Origin: Klebsiella aerogenes
Lineage (GTDB): Bacteria > Pseudomonadota > Gammaproteobacteria > Enterobacterales > Enterobacteriaceae
Assembly (NCBI GenBank): GCA_029027985.1
Contig: CP119076.1
Coordinates: forward strand, 3,966,422-4,030,421
Direction: 5' to 3'
DNA length: 64,000 nucleotides
The notes under the pieces are model-generated. The model did no database searches. It was not told the origin of the DNA and was given only the letters and a program-made list of their open reading frames with translations. Positions within the stretch are counted from its first letter, which is position 1. Each line of letters begins with the position of its first letter. A program made the position numbers and the translations under genes. Below are positions 24,198 to 35,065 of this stretch, piece after piece.

Positions 24198-26423
24198 TTA
24201 GAAGCGGAAGGTTGCAGTGGCGACGACCTGACGTTCTGCGCCCCAGAAACAACCATATGTTTCAAAGCAGCTGGCAACATACTCACGATCGAGCAAATTA
24301 TTAACATTCACCGCGATACTTGAACCTGCCATACCAAAACGTGCCAGATCATATTTCACAACAGCATCCATCACCGCTGCACTTCCTACTTTAAAGGTGT
24401 TTGCCGGATCGCCATAACTGGAGCCAATAAAACGACCACCGGTACCCAGGGTTAAACCAGATAAAGGTCCATCGTAGAAGGTGTAATCCCCCCACAAGGA
24501 AGCCATATGTTTAGGTACTTGAACAACAGTATTTCCTTTCAGATTAGTATCTTTGGTATAGATAGCATCTGTGTATGTATATGAAGCGGTCATATTGATA
24601 TTGGCATTCAACGCCGCTTTCGCCTCTAACTCAACACCACGAGAACGAATTTCACCTGCTGGAACCTGATTAAGCGCATTGTTAGGATCCGCCATTAATG
24701 TATCTGACTTAGTTAGCTGGTAAACGGCACCAGTAACAACAACAGGCATATCTTTCGGCACATACTTCACACCCGCTTCGTACTGCTCACCTTTAGAAGG
24801 TGCATAGGCAACACGTGGAGTACTATACAAGCTAAAGGCATTCGGTTCGAAGGACTGGCTATAACTAACGTATGGAGATATTCCGTTATCAAACAGATAG
24901 TTGACCCCACCACGCCAGGTGAATTGATGGTCATTACGCTCAATGTAGCCATTGTCACTGCGTACGGTAGTCGCTTGTTTAGACCAATCGTAGCGCCCGC
25001 CCAACGTCAAAACCCATTTATTCCACTCGGCTTGGTCCTGAACATAAATTCCCGTCTGCTTACTTTCATTCATTTGATAAGGAACAGCATCACCAAAATC
25101 AACGCTGCTCATAGACGGTAAATTATTAAGATCCAGTGACGGTGCATTGCCAAACAGGGCACTGATATCGTTACGCATACGCATATAGTCGACACCAGTC
25201 AGCAAAATATGATCGACGTCCCCTGTTGAAAAATTGCTTTGAAGCTGAGTATCAACGCTAAAATTCTGTAAACGCTCGTTATCAACGACTGTGCCACGAC
25301 CTAAATAATGAGCCTGCTGCTCTGAGGTTAGTGACTGGCAGTAGGAATTGAAGGAATTCATACTGTTGTTACACAGTCCGGTGCCATAGGCGCTTTTTTG
25401 CGCAACCTTCATTTCAGAGAAACGTAAATTCTGGCGTACTGTGAAGGTATCGTTAAAACCGTGCTCGAAGCTATAACCCACCATCTTCTGATTACGTGAA
25501 TAGGTGTTATTAGTCGCGCCTTCGTTAAAGCTGGTTGGTAGGTGACCGCCATTAGGAAGTGGCTGAACGGTCCCTTCTTTCGGCAACCAACCGTAGTAAC
25601 CCGTTTCCGGCTCATTTTGGAAATAAGATAAGAAAGTAAAGTTCGTCTTATCGTCAGGACGCCATGAGAAAGAAGGCGCTATCGCATAACGCTGCTGCTC
25701 CGCATTTTGTTGCTGTTCGTTATTAGAGCGAGCAACACCTGTCAGACGGTACGAAAACACACCATCCTCATCCAGTACGTCACTAAAATCAAAACCTGTC
25801 TGGAACAGATTATCTGTTCCCATCTTAAACTGAACTTCTTTTAGTGGCTCAGTCGTAGGTCGTTTACTAACCATACTGACAATGCCACCGGGATTACTTT
25901 TCCCATAAAGTACCGATGTTGGCCCGCGCATTACCTCAACACGCTCCAGCATGTACGGATCAACGACAGCATCGTTGTAAAAATCGCCTTGTAACTTTAA
26001 CCCATCCAGATAGTTATTCTGGTTCAAACCTACTGACGAGAAACCGCGGATGATAACAAAATCATAAGTATTAGATGCCCCCCGACTGCTAACCGTCACC
26101 CCTGGCGTATATCCAAGTGCTTCCTTAACGGATTGGAATTGATGCATTTGCATCTCTTCATTTGTCACCACGGAGATAGATTGCGGCGTTTTTTCGATCG
26201 GGGTATCGGTTTTGGTCGCCGTTGCGGAACGCTTGGCCGCAATCGTCGGTGCGGGTCCCCAGGCGCTTTCCTGGCTGGCTGGTGCCGCAGTAACGACGAG
26301 GGTTTCTTCTTTCGGTTGTTCCGCAGCCTGTGCATAGACAGACATGCCGCTAACCGCCGTGGCTACTACAACTGCGATTTTACGCAGCGAGTGATTTGGC
26401 TGAGCAGTTTTTGGACGCGCCAT
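24198..26423 (-). CDS. fhuA: Ferrichrome outer-membrane receptor FhuA
   Basis: TonB-dependent 22-strand barrel importing ferrichrome. In E. coli it also serves as receptor for phages T1, T5 and phi80 and for colicin M. It has 741 residues (E. coli 747). The signal peptide ends near AQAAEQ and the TonB box is in EETLVVTA. The plug has GFSSVGLNQNNYLDGLKLQG, and the barrel ends in an aromatic residue, ATATFRF. Extracellular segments around residues 330-430 differ from and are shorter than in E. coli. Composition is unusual: sampled lines between about 24,240 and 26,100 are near 42-47% GC, while the first ~270 coding bases are about 60-68%. Confidence 0.97.
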   Translation of the reverse strand: MARPKTAQPNHSLRKIAVVVATAVSGMSVYAQAAEQPKEETLVVTAAPASQESAWGPAPTIAAKRSATATKTDTPIEKTPQSISVVTNEEMQMHQFQSVKEALGYTPGVTVSSRGASNTYDFVIIRGFSSVGLNQNNYLDGLKLQGDFYNDAVVDPYMLERVEVMRGPTSVLYGKSNPGGIVSMVSKRPTTEPLKEVQFKMGTDNLFQTGFDFSDVLDEDGVFSYRLTGVARSNNEQQQNAEQQRYAIAPSFSWRPDDKTNFTFLSYFQNEPETGYYGWLPKEGTVQPLPNGGHLPTSFNEGATNNTYSRNQKMVGYSFEHGFNDTFTVRQNLRFSEMKVAQKSAYGTGLCNNSMNSFNSYCQSLTSEQQAHYLGRGTVVDNERLQNFSVDTQLQSNFSTGDVDHILLTGVDYMRMRNDISALFGNAPSLDLNNLPSMSSVDFGDAVPYQMNESKQTGIYVQDQAEWNKWVLTLGGRYDWSKQATTVRSDNGYIERNDHQFTWRGGVNYLFDNGISPYVSYSQSFEPNAFSLYSTPRVAYAPSKGEQYEAGVKYVPKDMPVVVTGAVYQLTKSDTLMADPNNALNQVPAGEIRSRGVELEAKAALNANINMTASYTYTDAIYTKDTNLKGNTVVQVPKHMASLWGDYTFYDGPLSGLTLGTGGRFIGSSYGDPANTFKVGSAAVMDAVVKYDLARFGMAGSSIAVNVNNLLDREYVASCFETYGCFWGAERQVVATATFRF

Positions 26424-26459
26424 TAATATATCTCTGATGAAAGTGAATGATAACGTAAA

Positions 26460-26474
26460 CGAGAATTATTATTA
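26460..26474 (-). promoter_or_regulatory. Fur box upstream of fhuA
   Basis: On the minus strand TAATAATAATTCTCG matches 12 of 14 informative positions of the 7-1-7 Fur consensus TGATAATnATTATCA, about 40 bases ahead of the fhuA start. It predicts iron repression of the whole fhuACDB operon. Confidence 0.7.
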
Positions 26475-26603
26475 TAACGGATGACATAATAGGCGAAACG
26501 CGGAAGCCAAGGCAAGCGGTATGCCGGGTCTGAATCGTCAAAGGATTAATAAATAACCAGACGGTTATTAAGGGGTTACTACTGTGTTACGCAGATGGGC
26601 GGA

Positions 26604-26640
26604 ATAAAAAAGCCCCCTAATACCTTCATATTAGGGGGCT
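26604..26640 (-). terminator. mrcB intrinsic terminator
   Basis: A perfect 12-bp stem (26611-26622 with 26629-26640, loop ccttca) is followed on the minus strand by seven T. It lies 25 bases past the mrcB stop and insulates it from fhuA. Confidence 0.93.
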
Positions 26641-26664
26641 GTTCAAAGGTTTAGCGTAGACCGT

Positions 26665-29214
26665 TTAGTTGCCGCCAAACATATCTTTAATCCAACCGGC
26701 AACGCCGTCGCTCTTCTCCTGCTTCGCCGGCTGCTGTTGCTGCTGCGGCTGATTAGCAGGTTGCTGCTGCCCGGACTGGTTAAACGGGTTGTTCGCATCC
26801 TGTTGCTGCTGTTGCTGTTGCTGCAGGGCTTCGCCCTGACGGCACAGCGCATCCGGCGAGGTGGTCCATACCGGCAGAGAACGCATACCGCCGCTGCACT
26901 GGAAGAAACCGTTGCTGTCCACGCCCATATCCACCACGTCTTCCGGCGGCGTCAGCACCAGTGGTGTCGGCGTCTGGTTAGCCAGGTAGCGCTGATAAAT
27001 CGACATCGCACCGCTGGCCCCGTACAGCTTGGTCGGCTGGTTGTTATCGCGGCCTACCCAGGTAATCGTGACCTGGCTGCCATCGATACCGGCGAACCAG
27101 GTATCCACGTTATTGTTGGTGGTCCCGGTTTTACCTGCCAGATGCAGGCCCGGGTACTTGGCGCCGAGCTGACGACCGGTACCGCGCTGCACAACCTGCT
27201 GCATCGTCCACAACGTCATATAGGCCGCCTGCGCTGGAACGGCGCGTTCCGCCTGTGGGTAGCTCTGATACAGCACCGTACCGTCTTCAGCGATAACGGA
27301 ACGCAGCGCCGACAGCGTCGCACGGTTACCACCGCTGGCGATAGTCTGGAACGCCTGCGCCACTTCGATAGGCGTCAGGTTCAGGGCGCCGAGGATCATC
27401 GCCGGTACCGCATTCAGCTGCTCTTTCGGCACGCCCAGCTTCTGCCAGGTATCGGTGATCGCCGGCAAGCCCAGCGACATCCCGAGGTTAACCGTCGGCA
27501 CGTTCATGGAACGGGTCAGAGCATCCACCAGCATCACCTGACCGCTAAAGCGACGGTCATCGTTCTGCGGCGACCAGGTCTGGCCGTTCGACAAGCGAAT
27601 CGTCACCGGCGCATCGGCAATCCATGTATTCAGACGGTACTGGTTCGGCTGGCTCAGCGCCGTCAGATAGGTAGCCGGTTTCGCCAACGAACCAATCGAA
27701 CGACGGGCCTGCATGGCACGGTTATAGCCAGCAAACTGCGGCTCCGCGCCGCCGACCATCGCCCGGACTTCGCCGGTAAAGCGGTCGACAACCACCATCG
27801 CGGTTTCCAGATCCGGCAACTTGCGCTGTTTCTTCAGTACCGGGATCCCTTCGGTGGCCGCTTTTTCCGCCGCATCCTGTGCAACAGGATCGAAGGTGGT
27901 GAAGATCTTCACGCCGGAGAGATCTTTTACTTTATCGCCCAGTTTCGCCTGCAGCTCCTGACGCACCATCTGCATGAACGCCGGCTGCGGAGAAATTACC
28001 CCACCGCGCGGCTGCACGCCCAGTGGACGCGCACTCAGCATATCGTACAGGTCCTGGTCGATAACGTTCTGCTGCTGCAACAAACGCAGCACCAGGTTGC
28101 GTCGCTCCAGCGCCAACTTCGGGTTACGCCATGGGTTGTAGATCGACGCCCCTTTCACCATCCCGACCAGCAGCGCCTGCTGATCGAGGCTCAGCTCTTC
28201 CACCGGGCGACCAAAGTAGTACAGGCTCGCCAGCGGGAAGCCGCGGATTTCGTTATCGCCGCTCTGACCGAGGTACACCTCGTTCATGTACAGCTCAAGG
28301 ATGCGATCTTTGCTGTAGCGGGCATCGACGATCAGCGCCATGTAAGCTTCGTTAGCCTTACGCCAGTAGGAGCGCTCGCTGGAGAGGAACAGGTTCTTCA
28401 CCAACTGCTGAGTCAGGGTACTCGCCCCCTGCACCGTGCGCCCCGCCGTCAGGTTAGCCAGCACCGCGCGGCCCATCGAATACAGGCTAATGCCGTCATG
28501 CTCGTAGAAGTGACGGTCTTCGGTCGCCAGCAGGGTATCCACCAGCAGATCCGGGAAGCCGCTGCGCTTGACGAACAGGCGCTGTTCGCCGTTCGCCGAT
28601 TGCAGCATGGTGATCAGGCGCGGATCGAGACGGAAGAAACCGAACTGACGGTTGTTATCCATATTCTCGATGGTATCCAGATGATCGCCATCGAAGGTCA
28701 GACGCGCGCGCACCTGCCCCTCTTTGCTATCCGGGAAATCGAATGGACGGCGGATCATCTCGATGCTGTTAGCCTGCACGGTGTATTCGCCAGGGCGCGT
28801 CATCGCGCTAACCTGACGGTACTGGGTGGCATTGAGCAGGCGCACCATCTCGTTTTTGCTGATCTGCATATCCGGCTCAAGGTTGACCATCCGGCCATAC
28901 ACCGCCGCCGGCAGTTCCCAGACTTTACCGTCAATGCGACTGCGAATTTTCTGGTCGAGGTAGACGCCATAGGCGGCAATAATGACCGCAAAGACAATCC
29001 CCAGCTTGACCAGGAACCACAGCCAACTGCGCTTACGACGAGGCTTATTGCCTTTGCCTTTCCCTTTCTTCGGCATTGGTCGTTCATCCTCATAATCGTC
29101 ATCATAATCATCGTCGTAGTCCTCTTCCCGGACCCGGCGACGGGTGACTTTTTGTTTTGCCGGTCGTGAAGGTCTCCCCTTACGTCCGATAGGCTCGCGG
29201 TCATCTCCCGCCAT
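26665..29214 (-). CDS. mrcB: Penicillin-binding protein 1B, bifunctional
   Basis: Major class A PBP that polymerises and cross-links peptidoglycan. It has 849 residues from [10 protein letters not shown], with a cytoplasmic charged tail ([13 protein letters not shown]) and a single TM helix at about 63-84. A UB2H domain, the lipoprotein LpoB site in E. coli, follows. The GT51 transglycosylase has its catalytic Glu in [12 protein letters not shown], and the transpeptidase has SLAK (nucleophile Ser), SMN and KTGTT. The C-terminal tail is low-complexity, with eight consecutive Gln and further Q/P stretches. Five upstream codons (MRRES) are excluded. Confidence 0.97.
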   Translation of the reverse strand: MAGDDREPIGRKGRPSRPAKQKVTRRRVREEDYDDDYDDDYEDERPMPKKGKGKGNKPRRKRSWLWFLVKLGIVFAVIIAAYGVYLDQKIRSRIDGKVWELPAAVYGRMVNLEPDMQISKNEMVRLLNATQYRQVSAMTRPGEYTVQANSIEMIRRPFDFPDSKEGQVRARLTFDGDHLDTIENMDNNRQFGFFRLDPRLITMLQSANGEQRLFVKRSGFPDLLVDTLLATEDRHFYEHDGISLYSMGRAVLANLTAGRTVQGASTLTQQLVKNLFLSSERSYWRKANEAYMALIVDARYSKDRILELYMNEVYLGQSGDNEIRGFPLASLYYFGRPVEELSLDQQALLVGMVKGASIYNPWRNPKLALERRNLVLRLLQQQNVIDQDLYDMLSARPLGVQPRGGVISPQPAFMQMVRQELQAKLGDKVKDLSGVKIFTTFDPVAQDAAEKAATEGIPVLKKQRKLPDLETAMVVVDRFTGEVRAMVGGAEPQFAGYNRAMQARRSIGSLAKPATYLTALSQPNQYRLNTWIADAPVTIRLSNGQTWSPQNDDRRFSGQVMLVDALTRSMNVPTVNLGMSLGLPAITDTWQKLGVPKEQLNAVPAMILGALNLTPIEVAQAFQTIASGGNRATLSALRSVIAEDGTVLYQSYPQAERAVPAQAAYMTLWTMQQVVQRGTGRQLGAKYPGLHLAGKTGTTNNNVDTWFAGIDGSQVTITWVGRDNNQPTKLYGASGAMSIYQRYLANQTPTPLVLTPPEDVVDMGVDSNGFFQCSGGMRSLPVWTTSPDALCRQGEALQQQQQQQQDANNPFNQSGQQQPANQPQQQQQPAKQEKSDGVAGWIKDMFGGN

Positions 29215-29583
29215 GCTTTCTCTCCGCAACTTTCAGGCGTAAAGGCCTGATTCTCAATACTTCCCCTTTGGCGAGGAAGAAGATATCTCTCAATTTCACA
29301 TCCGCCGCGCTACCGCGACCAACGTCTTTCATGTAATCATCGAAGAATAATTCATTAAACAAATCATATGATTATCTGTTTAAGCTGAAGAATGTCTCCG
29401 GACATAGCACGAATTGTCCAGGCCACAGAGAATAGCACTAATCCGCGACATTCTTAACCAGCATTTTACAACCGCAAAACGCAATAATCGGTAAAATATG
29501 ATGTTTTTTAATAACATGAATATTACGCCGGATGACGCGCGCCAGCGCTTTTCAGAGTCGCGTCCGACGCCGGGCGCGAGAAC
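29215..29583. other. mrcB-hrpB intergenic region
   Basis: This 369-base gap between hrpB (upstream) and mrcB (downstream, same strand) has no gene. The left two thirds are AT-rich and contain a palindrome atcatatgat (29366-29375) inside wider aaaca/tgttt arms. The right end, 29524-29580, holds a degenerate REP-like GC-rich segment (cgccggatgacgcg, gacgccgggcgc) that probably ends hrpB transcription. The mrcB promoter must be here but I cannot fix it. Confidence 0.55.
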
Positions 29584-32013
29584 TCAGGAATATTTCTTCG
29601 TCCGCCGGGTCGGCGCGGTATTCGCCGGGTCATCCGGCCAGACGTGTTTCGGGTAACGCCCCTTCATCTCTTTTTGTACTTCGCGATAGGCCCCCTGCCA
29701 GAAGGCGCTGAGATCGCGGGTGATTTGCAACGGCCGCTGCGCTGGCGACAGTAATTCCAGCACCAGCGGCACCCGCCCTTCCGCGATCTGCGGCGTTGTC
29801 GCCTCGCCGAACATTTCCTGCATCCGCACCGCCAGCGCCGGGGGATTATCTTCATGATAGCGAATGGCGATACGACTGCCGGTCGGCACCGTGTAATGGG
29901 TCGGTAGTTCGTTATCCAGTTTCTGTCGCAGCGGCCACGGCAGCCAGTTTTGTAGCGCCCGACACAGATCGACCGCCCTTAAGGCGCGCAGCGAATGCAC
30001 GCCGCCCAACTGCGGCAACAACCACGCTTCCAGGGAGGCCAGCAGCGAAGCATCGTCAACGGCGGGCCAACCGGCTTCCGGCAGCCACTGCGACGCGCAG
30101 TGCAGACGCAAGCGCAACTGCTCGGCCTCCGGCGTCCAGTTCAGCACCCCGAGCCCTTTATCGCGAATACCGTTGAGCATTGCCTGGTGCAGCTCCTCTT
30201 CCGACGGCTTCGCCAGCGGCTGGTTTTTTATGACCAATTGGCCGATACAGGTGCGCCGCCAGGCTTTTAGCGTTCCCTGCGCCTCATTCCACTCAACGGT
30301 GTCAGAACGCGCAGCCAGCGCGGGACACTGTTCCACTAACTCGCCGATATCCACCGGCAGCGCCAGTAGAATGCGTGCATCGGGCGCTGAACTCCCCTGC
30401 AGCAGCAGCGGCGCGATTAACCACTCGTGGCGATTCAGCGCATCATCGGCATCCAGCATCGCGCCCATGCCATTAGCCAACTGATAACGCCCCTCCTGGC
30501 CGCGACGACGGGCAATACGGTCGGCAAACGCCGGCGCCAGCAGCGCCGCCATCCGCCGAGCGTCAGGCTGGCCGCCGCGACGAGCCAGTCGCTTCAATAG
30601 CTGCTGCGAACGCTGCTGCCAGTTGCCCTGTTGGCGCGCAAACGCGGCGCCTAAATCGCAACTACCGCCGCGCGGCGGCTCTTCAAGGATCGCCGCCAGT
30701 TTTGCCGCCGTCACCGCGTCGGCCGGGGAATCGGCAGCCGTCAGCATGGCCGCCAGACGCGGGTCGTTACCCAGCGTCGCCATTTTGCGCCCATGAGCGG
30801 AAAGCCGTTCGCCCTCCAGCGCCGACAGCGTCGTCAGCAGGCGGCGCGCCGCCGCCAGATTCACCGCTGGCGGCAGATCCAACCAGCACAGCTCTGCCGG
30901 ATCGCGACAGCCCCACTGTAATAGCTCCAGCAGCAAACCTGATAGATCGCTTTGCAGGATTTCCGGCTCGCTCTGCGCCGCGGCGCGTTCGGCTTGTTCT
31001 TTCGCCAGTAGATGCAGGCAGATCCCGGGCTCCAGACGCCCGGCACGCCCCGCGCGCTGGGTCATCGAGGCCTGGCTGATACGTTGGGTGATAAGCCGGG
31101 TCAGGCCGGTGCGCGGATCGAAACGCGCCACCCGTTCCTGGGCGCTATCCACCACCAGGCGAATGCCCTCAATCGTCAAACTGGTTTCGGCAATATTGGT
31201 CGCCAGCACCACTTTGCGCATTCCGACCGGAGCCGGGAGGATCGCTTTACGCTGTTCGCTCAGCGGCAACGCGCCGTACAGCGGGCATAACAGCACATCG
31301 CTGGCCACTCGCTCGCTTAATTGCTCCTGCACGCGCTGAATTTCGCCGACGCCGGGCAGAAACAGCAGCATTGAACCCTGCTCCCCGCGCAACAGATCCG
31401 CCGCAGCGCTCGCCACCGCTTCGGCAAAGCGCTGATGACTCGCCAGCGGCGCATAACGACGTTCGACCGGGAAGGCGCGCCCTTCGGAGACCACTACCGG
31501 CGCATCCGGCAGCAGGCGTTGCAGACGATCGTTATCCAGCGTCGCCGACATGATCAACAGTTTGAGGTCATCGCGCAGCCCCTGCTGTACATCAAGCAAC
31601 AATGCCAATGCCAGATCCGCCTGCAGGCTACGTTCATGAAACTCGTCGAGGATCACCAGCCCCACGCCGGAAAGTTCCGGATCCTGCTGCAAAGTGCGGG
31701 TTAAGATCCCTTCAGTCACCACTTCAAGGCGGGTATTCGGCCCCACACAGGTCTCAGCGCGCATGCGATAGCCCACCGTTTCACCTGGCTTTTCGCCCAG
31801 TAGTTCCGCCAGTCGCTGGGCGACGTTACGCGCCGCCAACCGCCGCGGCTCCAGCAAGATGATCCGGCCGTTAATTTTACCCTCAGCGAGGATCTGTAGC
31901 GGCAGCCAGGTCGATTTACCCGCACCGGTGGGCGCATTAAGCAGCACCTGCGGCGCCTGCTGCAAAGCAATGAGAAGTTCAGGGAGGATGGCGGCAACCG
32001 GCAATGAGGACAC
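29584..32013 (-). CDS. hrpB: ATP-dependent RNA helicase HrpB
   Basis: DEAH/RHA-family helicase of uncertain cellular role. The 809 residues equal E. coli HrpB. Walker A NAPTGAGKSTWLPLQ lies near residue 25, DEFH (in VILDEFHERSLQ) near 120, SAT, then the C-terminal helicase motifs ATNIAETSLTIEG and QRAGRAGR. A C-terminal HrpB-specific domain ends in DDPANTAPTRRTKKYS. The start is GTG at 32013 with GGAG six bases before it. It is divergent from thpR. Confidence 0.96.
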   Translation of the reverse strand: MSSLPVAAILPELLIALQQAPQVLLNAPTGAGKSTWLPLQILAEGKINGRIILLEPRRLAARNVAQRLAELLGEKPGETVGYRMRAETCVGPNTRLEVVTEGILTRTLQQDPELSGVGLVILDEFHERSLQADLALALLLDVQQGLRDDLKLLIMSATLDNDRLQRLLPDAPVVVSEGRAFPVERRYAPLASHQRFAEAVASAAADLLRGEQGSMLLFLPGVGEIQRVQEQLSERVASDVLLCPLYGALPLSEQRKAILPAPVGMRKVVLATNIAETSLTIEGIRLVVDSAQERVARFDPRTGLTRLITQRISQASMTQRAGRAGRLEPGICLHLLAKEQAERAAAQSEPEILQSDLSGLLLELLQWGCRDPAELCWLDLPPAVNLAAARRLLTTLSALEGERLSAHGRKMATLGNDPRLAAMLTAADSPADAVTAAKLAAILEEPPRGGSCDLGAAFARQQGNWQQRSQQLLKRLARRGGQPDARRMAALLAPAFADRIARRRGQEGRYQLANGMGAMLDADDALNRHEWLIAPLLLQGSSAPDARILLALPVDIGELVEQCPALAARSDTVEWNEAQGTLKAWRRTCIGQLVIKNQPLAKPSEEELHQAMLNGIRDKGLGVLNWTPEAEQLRLRLHCASQWLPEAGWPAVDDASLLASLEAWLLPQLGGVHSLRALRAVDLCRALQNWLPWPLRQKLDNELPTHYTVPTGSRIAIRYHEDNPPALAVRMQEMFGEATTPQIAEGRVPLVLELLSPAQRPLQITRDLSAFWQGAYREVQKEMKGRYPKHVWPDDPANTAPTRRTKKYS

Positions 32014-32085
32014 GAAAGGCTCCGGAGGTTAACATTCGAGGGCAAGCATTGTAGCATCCCTGTAATTCATTACCGAGTCTCTATC

Positions 32086-32622
32086 ATGTCCGAGCCGAAA
32101 CGGCTGTTTTTCGCCCTTGAGCTGCCGAAAGCGATACAAAAACAGATTATCCACTGGCGCGCCACCCATTTTGCCGATGATGCCGGAAGGCCGGTCGCCG
32201 CCGATAACCTGCACCTGACGCTGGCGTTTCTCGGCGATGTTAGCGCTGAAAAGCAGCGCGCGCTGTCGGCCATGGCCGGGCGCATTCAGCAGCCGGCGTT
32301 TACCCTCACGCTCGACGATGCTGGCCAGTGGCTGCGCTCGCGAGTGGTATGGCTCGGCACCCGCCAGCCGCCGCGCGGCATGCTGCAATTAGCCAACATG
32401 CTGCGCGCTCAGGCGGCGCGTAGCGGCTGCTATCAAAGCCCGCAGCCGTTTCACCCCCATATCACCCTGCTGCGCGATGCGCGCCATGCGGTGCCGATCC
32501 CGCCGCCGGGTTTTCAATGGCAAGTGCCGGTCGATGATTTTGTGCTTTATGAGTCCAGCTTTAGCCGCGGGCGCACCCGCTACCGCGCGCTGGAACGTTA
32601 TCCATTTACCAAGGATGCCTGA
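32086..32622 (+). CDS. thpR: RNA 2',3'-cyclic phosphodiesterase
   Basis: 2H phosphoesterase (LigT) that opens 2',3'-cyclic phosphates and can join tRNA halves through 2'-5' bonds in vitro; its physiological role is unclear. It has 178 residues. The two HxTx catalytic motifs are visible, HLTLAFLGD near residue 43 and HITLLRD near residue 125. The stop overlaps the sfsA start (TGATG), so the two are coupled. Confidence 0.95.
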   Translation: MSEPKRLFFALELPKAIQKQIIHWRATHFADDAGRPVAADNLHLTLAFLGDVSAEKQRALSAMAGRIQQPAFTLTLDDAGQWLRSRVVWLGTRQPPRGMLQLANMLRAQAARSGCYQSPQPFHPHITLLRDARHAVPIPPPGFQWQVPVDDFVLYESSFSRGRTRYRALERYPFTKDA

Positions 32623-33338
32623 TGCAGTTCACTCCGCCTTTGCAGTCCGCCACCTTAATTAAACGTTACAAACGATTTCTGGCTGATGTCATCACGCCGG
32701 AGGGTCAGGAGTTAACGTTACACTGCCCGAATACCGGCGCCATGACCGGTTGCGCTACGCCGGGCGATACTGTCTGGTATTCCACTTCCGATAATCCTAA
32801 ACGTAAATACGCGCACACATGGGAACTAACGGAAACCCAGCAAGGTGCCGTAATATGCGTCAATACGCTGCGGGCAAATACCCTGGCGAAAGAAGCGGTA
32901 CTCGCTGGAAACATACCCGCGCTGACCGGGTATAACATTCTGAAAAGTGAAATAAAATATGGCGAAGAAAATAGCCGTATTGACCTTATGTTACAGGCAG
33001 AAGGCCGCCGCAACTGCTATATTGAAGTGAAATCGGTTACGTTGGCGGAAAAAGAGTACGGTTACTTCCCCGATGCCGTTACCGAGCGCGGTCAGAAGCA
33101 CCTGCGGGAGCTGATGAGCGTGGCGGCCGCAGGCCATCGGGCAGTGATTTTATTCGCCGTACTGCATTCGGCGATAAACCGTTTCTCACCCGCGCATCAT
33201 ATTGATGCCAAATACGCACAGCTGTTGATAGAGGCGCAGGAAAAGGGGGTAGAAATTCTCGCCTGGAAAGCGGAACTTTCTACCGAAATGATGACTCTGA
33301 ATAAGCCGATCGCCGTGGCGTTAACCCCCGGTAATTAA
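32622..33338 (+). CDS. sfsA: Sugar fermentation stimulation protein SfsA
   Basis: Conserved protein of 238 residues (E. coli 234). It is named because overexpression boosts maltose use in a crp* strain, and has a proposed DNA-binding or nuclease-like fold. The N-terminal OB-like segment ([17 protein letters not shown]) and nuclease-like C-terminus are present, with motifs HCPNTGAM and YIEVKSVTL. It is coupled to thpR, and dksA follows after 163 bases with its own leader. Confidence 0.94.
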   Translation: MQFTPPLQSATLIKRYKRFLADVITPEGQELTLHCPNTGAMTGCATPGDTVWYSTSDNPKRKYAHTWELTETQQGAVICVNTLRANTLAKEAVLAGNIPALTGYNILKSEIKYGEENSRIDLMLQAEGRRNCYIEVKSVTLAEKEYGYFPDAVTERGQKHLRELMSVAAAGHRAVILFAVLHSAINRFSPAHHIDAKYAQLLIEAQEKGVEILAWKAELSTEMMTLNKPIAVALTPGN

Positions 33339-33501
33339 AAGGCTAAATTATGTCCGGTTCGCGAGCGCAAATACGCTTTTCTTCACAGCGTTGTCAAGTG
33401 TAACGTTTAGATAATTGCTATCCGGAAAAGCATCTGCTATTTATAGCGGCCTGATTTTTCCCCCACATGGGGATCGATAGTGCGTGTTAAGGAGAAGCAA
33501 C

Positions 33502-33957
33502 ATGCAAGAAGGGCAAAACCGTAAAACATCGTCCCTGAGTATTCTCGCCATCGCTGGGGTGGAGCCGTACCAAGAGAAACCGGGCGAAGAGTATATGAAC
33601 GAAGCCCAGCTGGCGCACTTCAAGCGCATTCTTGAAGCATGGCGTAATCAACTCAGGGATGAAGTGGATCGCACCGTAACGCATATGCAGGATGAAGCTG
33701 CTAACTTCCCGGATCCGGTCGACCGTGCCGCTCAGGAAGAAGAGTTCAGCCTGGAGCTGCGTAACCGCGACCGCGAACGTAAACTCATCAAAAAGATTGA
33801 GAAAACACTGAAAAAAGTCGAAGACGAAGACTTCGGCTTCTGCGAATCCTGTGGCGTGGAGATTGGCATTCGCCGTCTGGAAGCGCGTCCAACAGCTGAT
33901 CTGTGCATTGATTGCAAGACGCTGGCGGAAATTCGCGAAAAACAGATGGCGGGTTAA
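33502..33957 (+). CDS. dksA: RNA polymerase-binding transcription factor DksA
   Basis: Binds the RNA polymerase secondary channel and, with ppGpp, adjusts rRNA, amino-acid and stress promoters. It has 151 residues from [10 protein letters not shown]. The coiled-coil tip carries the acidic DxxDxA motif ([13 protein letters not shown]), and the zinc finger is FCESCG...LCIDCKT. The six-codon upstream extension is excluded; AAGGAG lies eight bases ahead of the chosen ATG. Confidence 0.98.
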   Translation: MQEGQNRKTSSLSILAIAGVEPYQEKPGEEYMNEAQLAHFKRILEAWRNQLRDEVDRTVTHMQDEAANFPDPVDRAAQEEEFSLELRNRDRERKLIKKIEKTLKKVEDEDFGFCESCGVEIGIRRLEARPTADLCIDCKTLAEIREKQMAG

Positions 33958-33978
33958 TTCCCAGCTACCTCACTCTCT

Positions 33979-33997
33979 GGCGGGAGTTTCTCCCGCC
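33979..33997 (+). terminator. Hairpin after dksA
   Basis: 8-bp perfect stem ggcgggag/ctcccgcc with a 3-nt loop, followed by a T-rich but interrupted tract. It is probably the dksA terminator, and it lies within the short gap before gluQ. Confidence 0.65.
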
Positions 33998-34017
33998 TGA
34001 TTCCCTTTGTGTTTAAC

Positions 34018-34899
34018 ATGACCGATTCAGACTATATAGGGCGCTTTGCTCCCTCACCTTCCGGCGAACTTCACTTCGGCTCATTAATCGCCGCCCTCGG
34101 CAGCTATCTGCAGGCGCGCGCGAAAGGCGGTATCTGGCGCGTGCGCATTGAAGATATCGACCCGCCGCGTGAAGTGCCTGGCGCCGCCGACACGATTCTG
34201 CGACAGCTTGACCATTACGGCCTGCATTGGGACGGCGAAGTGCTGTGGCAATCCCAGCGCCACGATGCCTACCGCGAACGTCTCGCCTGGTTGCGCGACC
34301 AGGGACTCTGCTACTACTGCACCTGCACCCGCGCGCGCATTCATACGGTTGGCGGGATCTACGACGGCCACTGCCGCGATTTACGCCTCGGCGCCGATAA
34401 CGCCGCGCTACGCCTGCGCCAGACTCGTCCGGTACTGGCATTTTACGACCAACTGCGCGGCACCCTTGTTGCCGACGAGCCGCTGGCGCGCGAGGATTTC
34501 ATTATCCATCGCCGCGATGGGCTGTTCGCCTATAATCTGGCGGTGGTGGTTGACGATCATTTTCAGGGCGTCAGCGAAATCGTCCGCGGCGCCGATCTTA
34601 TTGAGCCGACGGTGCGACAGATTTCCCTGTATCAGCACTTCGGTTGGCAGGTACCGAACTACGTTCACCTGCCGCTGGCGCTGAACGCCGAAGGCAATAA
34701 ACTTTCCAAACAGAACCACGCCCCAGCCCTATCGGAAGGCGATCCGCGCCCGGAAATTGTGCGGGCATTAACATTTTTGAATCAGGATGTCGCCGAGGAT
34801 TGGCAAGCGCTGAATATTGACGATTTACTCAAACAAGCGGTAGCCAACTGGCGACCAGCAAAAATCCAGCATTCTCAAATGGCTCCTGCTGAGCTATGA
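34018..34899 (+). CDS. gluQ: Glutamyl-Q tRNA(Asp) synthetase
   Basis: Truncated GluRS paralogue that attaches glutamate to queuosine at position 34 of tRNA(Asp). It has 293 residues from [16 protein letters not shown]. The class-I HIGH-like motif is in GELHFGSL, the zinc-binding Cys cluster in [10 protein letters not shown]...GHC, and the KMSKS-like motif is KLSKQNH. No anticodon-binding domain is present, as expected. A GTG three codons upstream is an alternative start. It follows dksA, as in E. coli. Confidence 0.95.
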   Translation: MTDSDYIGRFAPSPSGELHFGSLIAALGSYLQARAKGGIWRVRIEDIDPPREVPGAADTILRQLDHYGLHWDGEVLWQSQRHDAYRERLAWLRDQGLCYYCTCTRARIHTVGGIYDGHCRDLRLGADNAALRLRQTRPVLAFYDQLRGTLVADEPLAREDFIIHRRDGLFAYNLAVVVDDHFQGVSEIVRGADLIEPTVRQISLYQHFGWQVPNYVHLPLALNAEGNKLSKQNHAPALSEGDPRPEIVRALTFLNQDVAEDWQALNIDDLLKQAVANWRPAKIQHSQMAPAEL

Positions 34900-34915
34900 T
34901 TAGCCGCTATTTTTG

Positions 34916-35035
34916 CTCGTCGCCCTTCAAGTTGCCCCTGTATTGGCCGCGCTTGTTCACTCCAGCCGCATAGTTTGCTATGCCTGCGGGACTCGCAAGT
35001 TTGCCATCTAAATGCAGCCTGAAGCCCATAGAGTA
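34916..35035. repeat. ERIC/IRU-like intergenic repeat upstream of pcnB
   Basis: About 120 bases that follow the ERIC consensus segment by segment: a tcgtc...ttcaagttgc left end, tggccgcgct, tcactccag, a central palindrome catagtttgctatg, then gcctgcggg, tttgcca, tgcag and a tagagta right end. The element is degenerate, so it looks old. It ends about 40 bases before the pcnB start codon and would be transcribed in the leader. Confidence 0.7.
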
Positions 35036-35065
35036 ATGTTTTATCCGAAGTTCGTCTGACACTAC

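Noticed and set aside
26737-29169. 810-codon plus-strand open frame
   Set aside because: It lies wholly antisense to mrcB and is Arg/His/Gln-rich in the manner of a high-GC shadow frame. No family motif; PBP1B on the other strand is certain.
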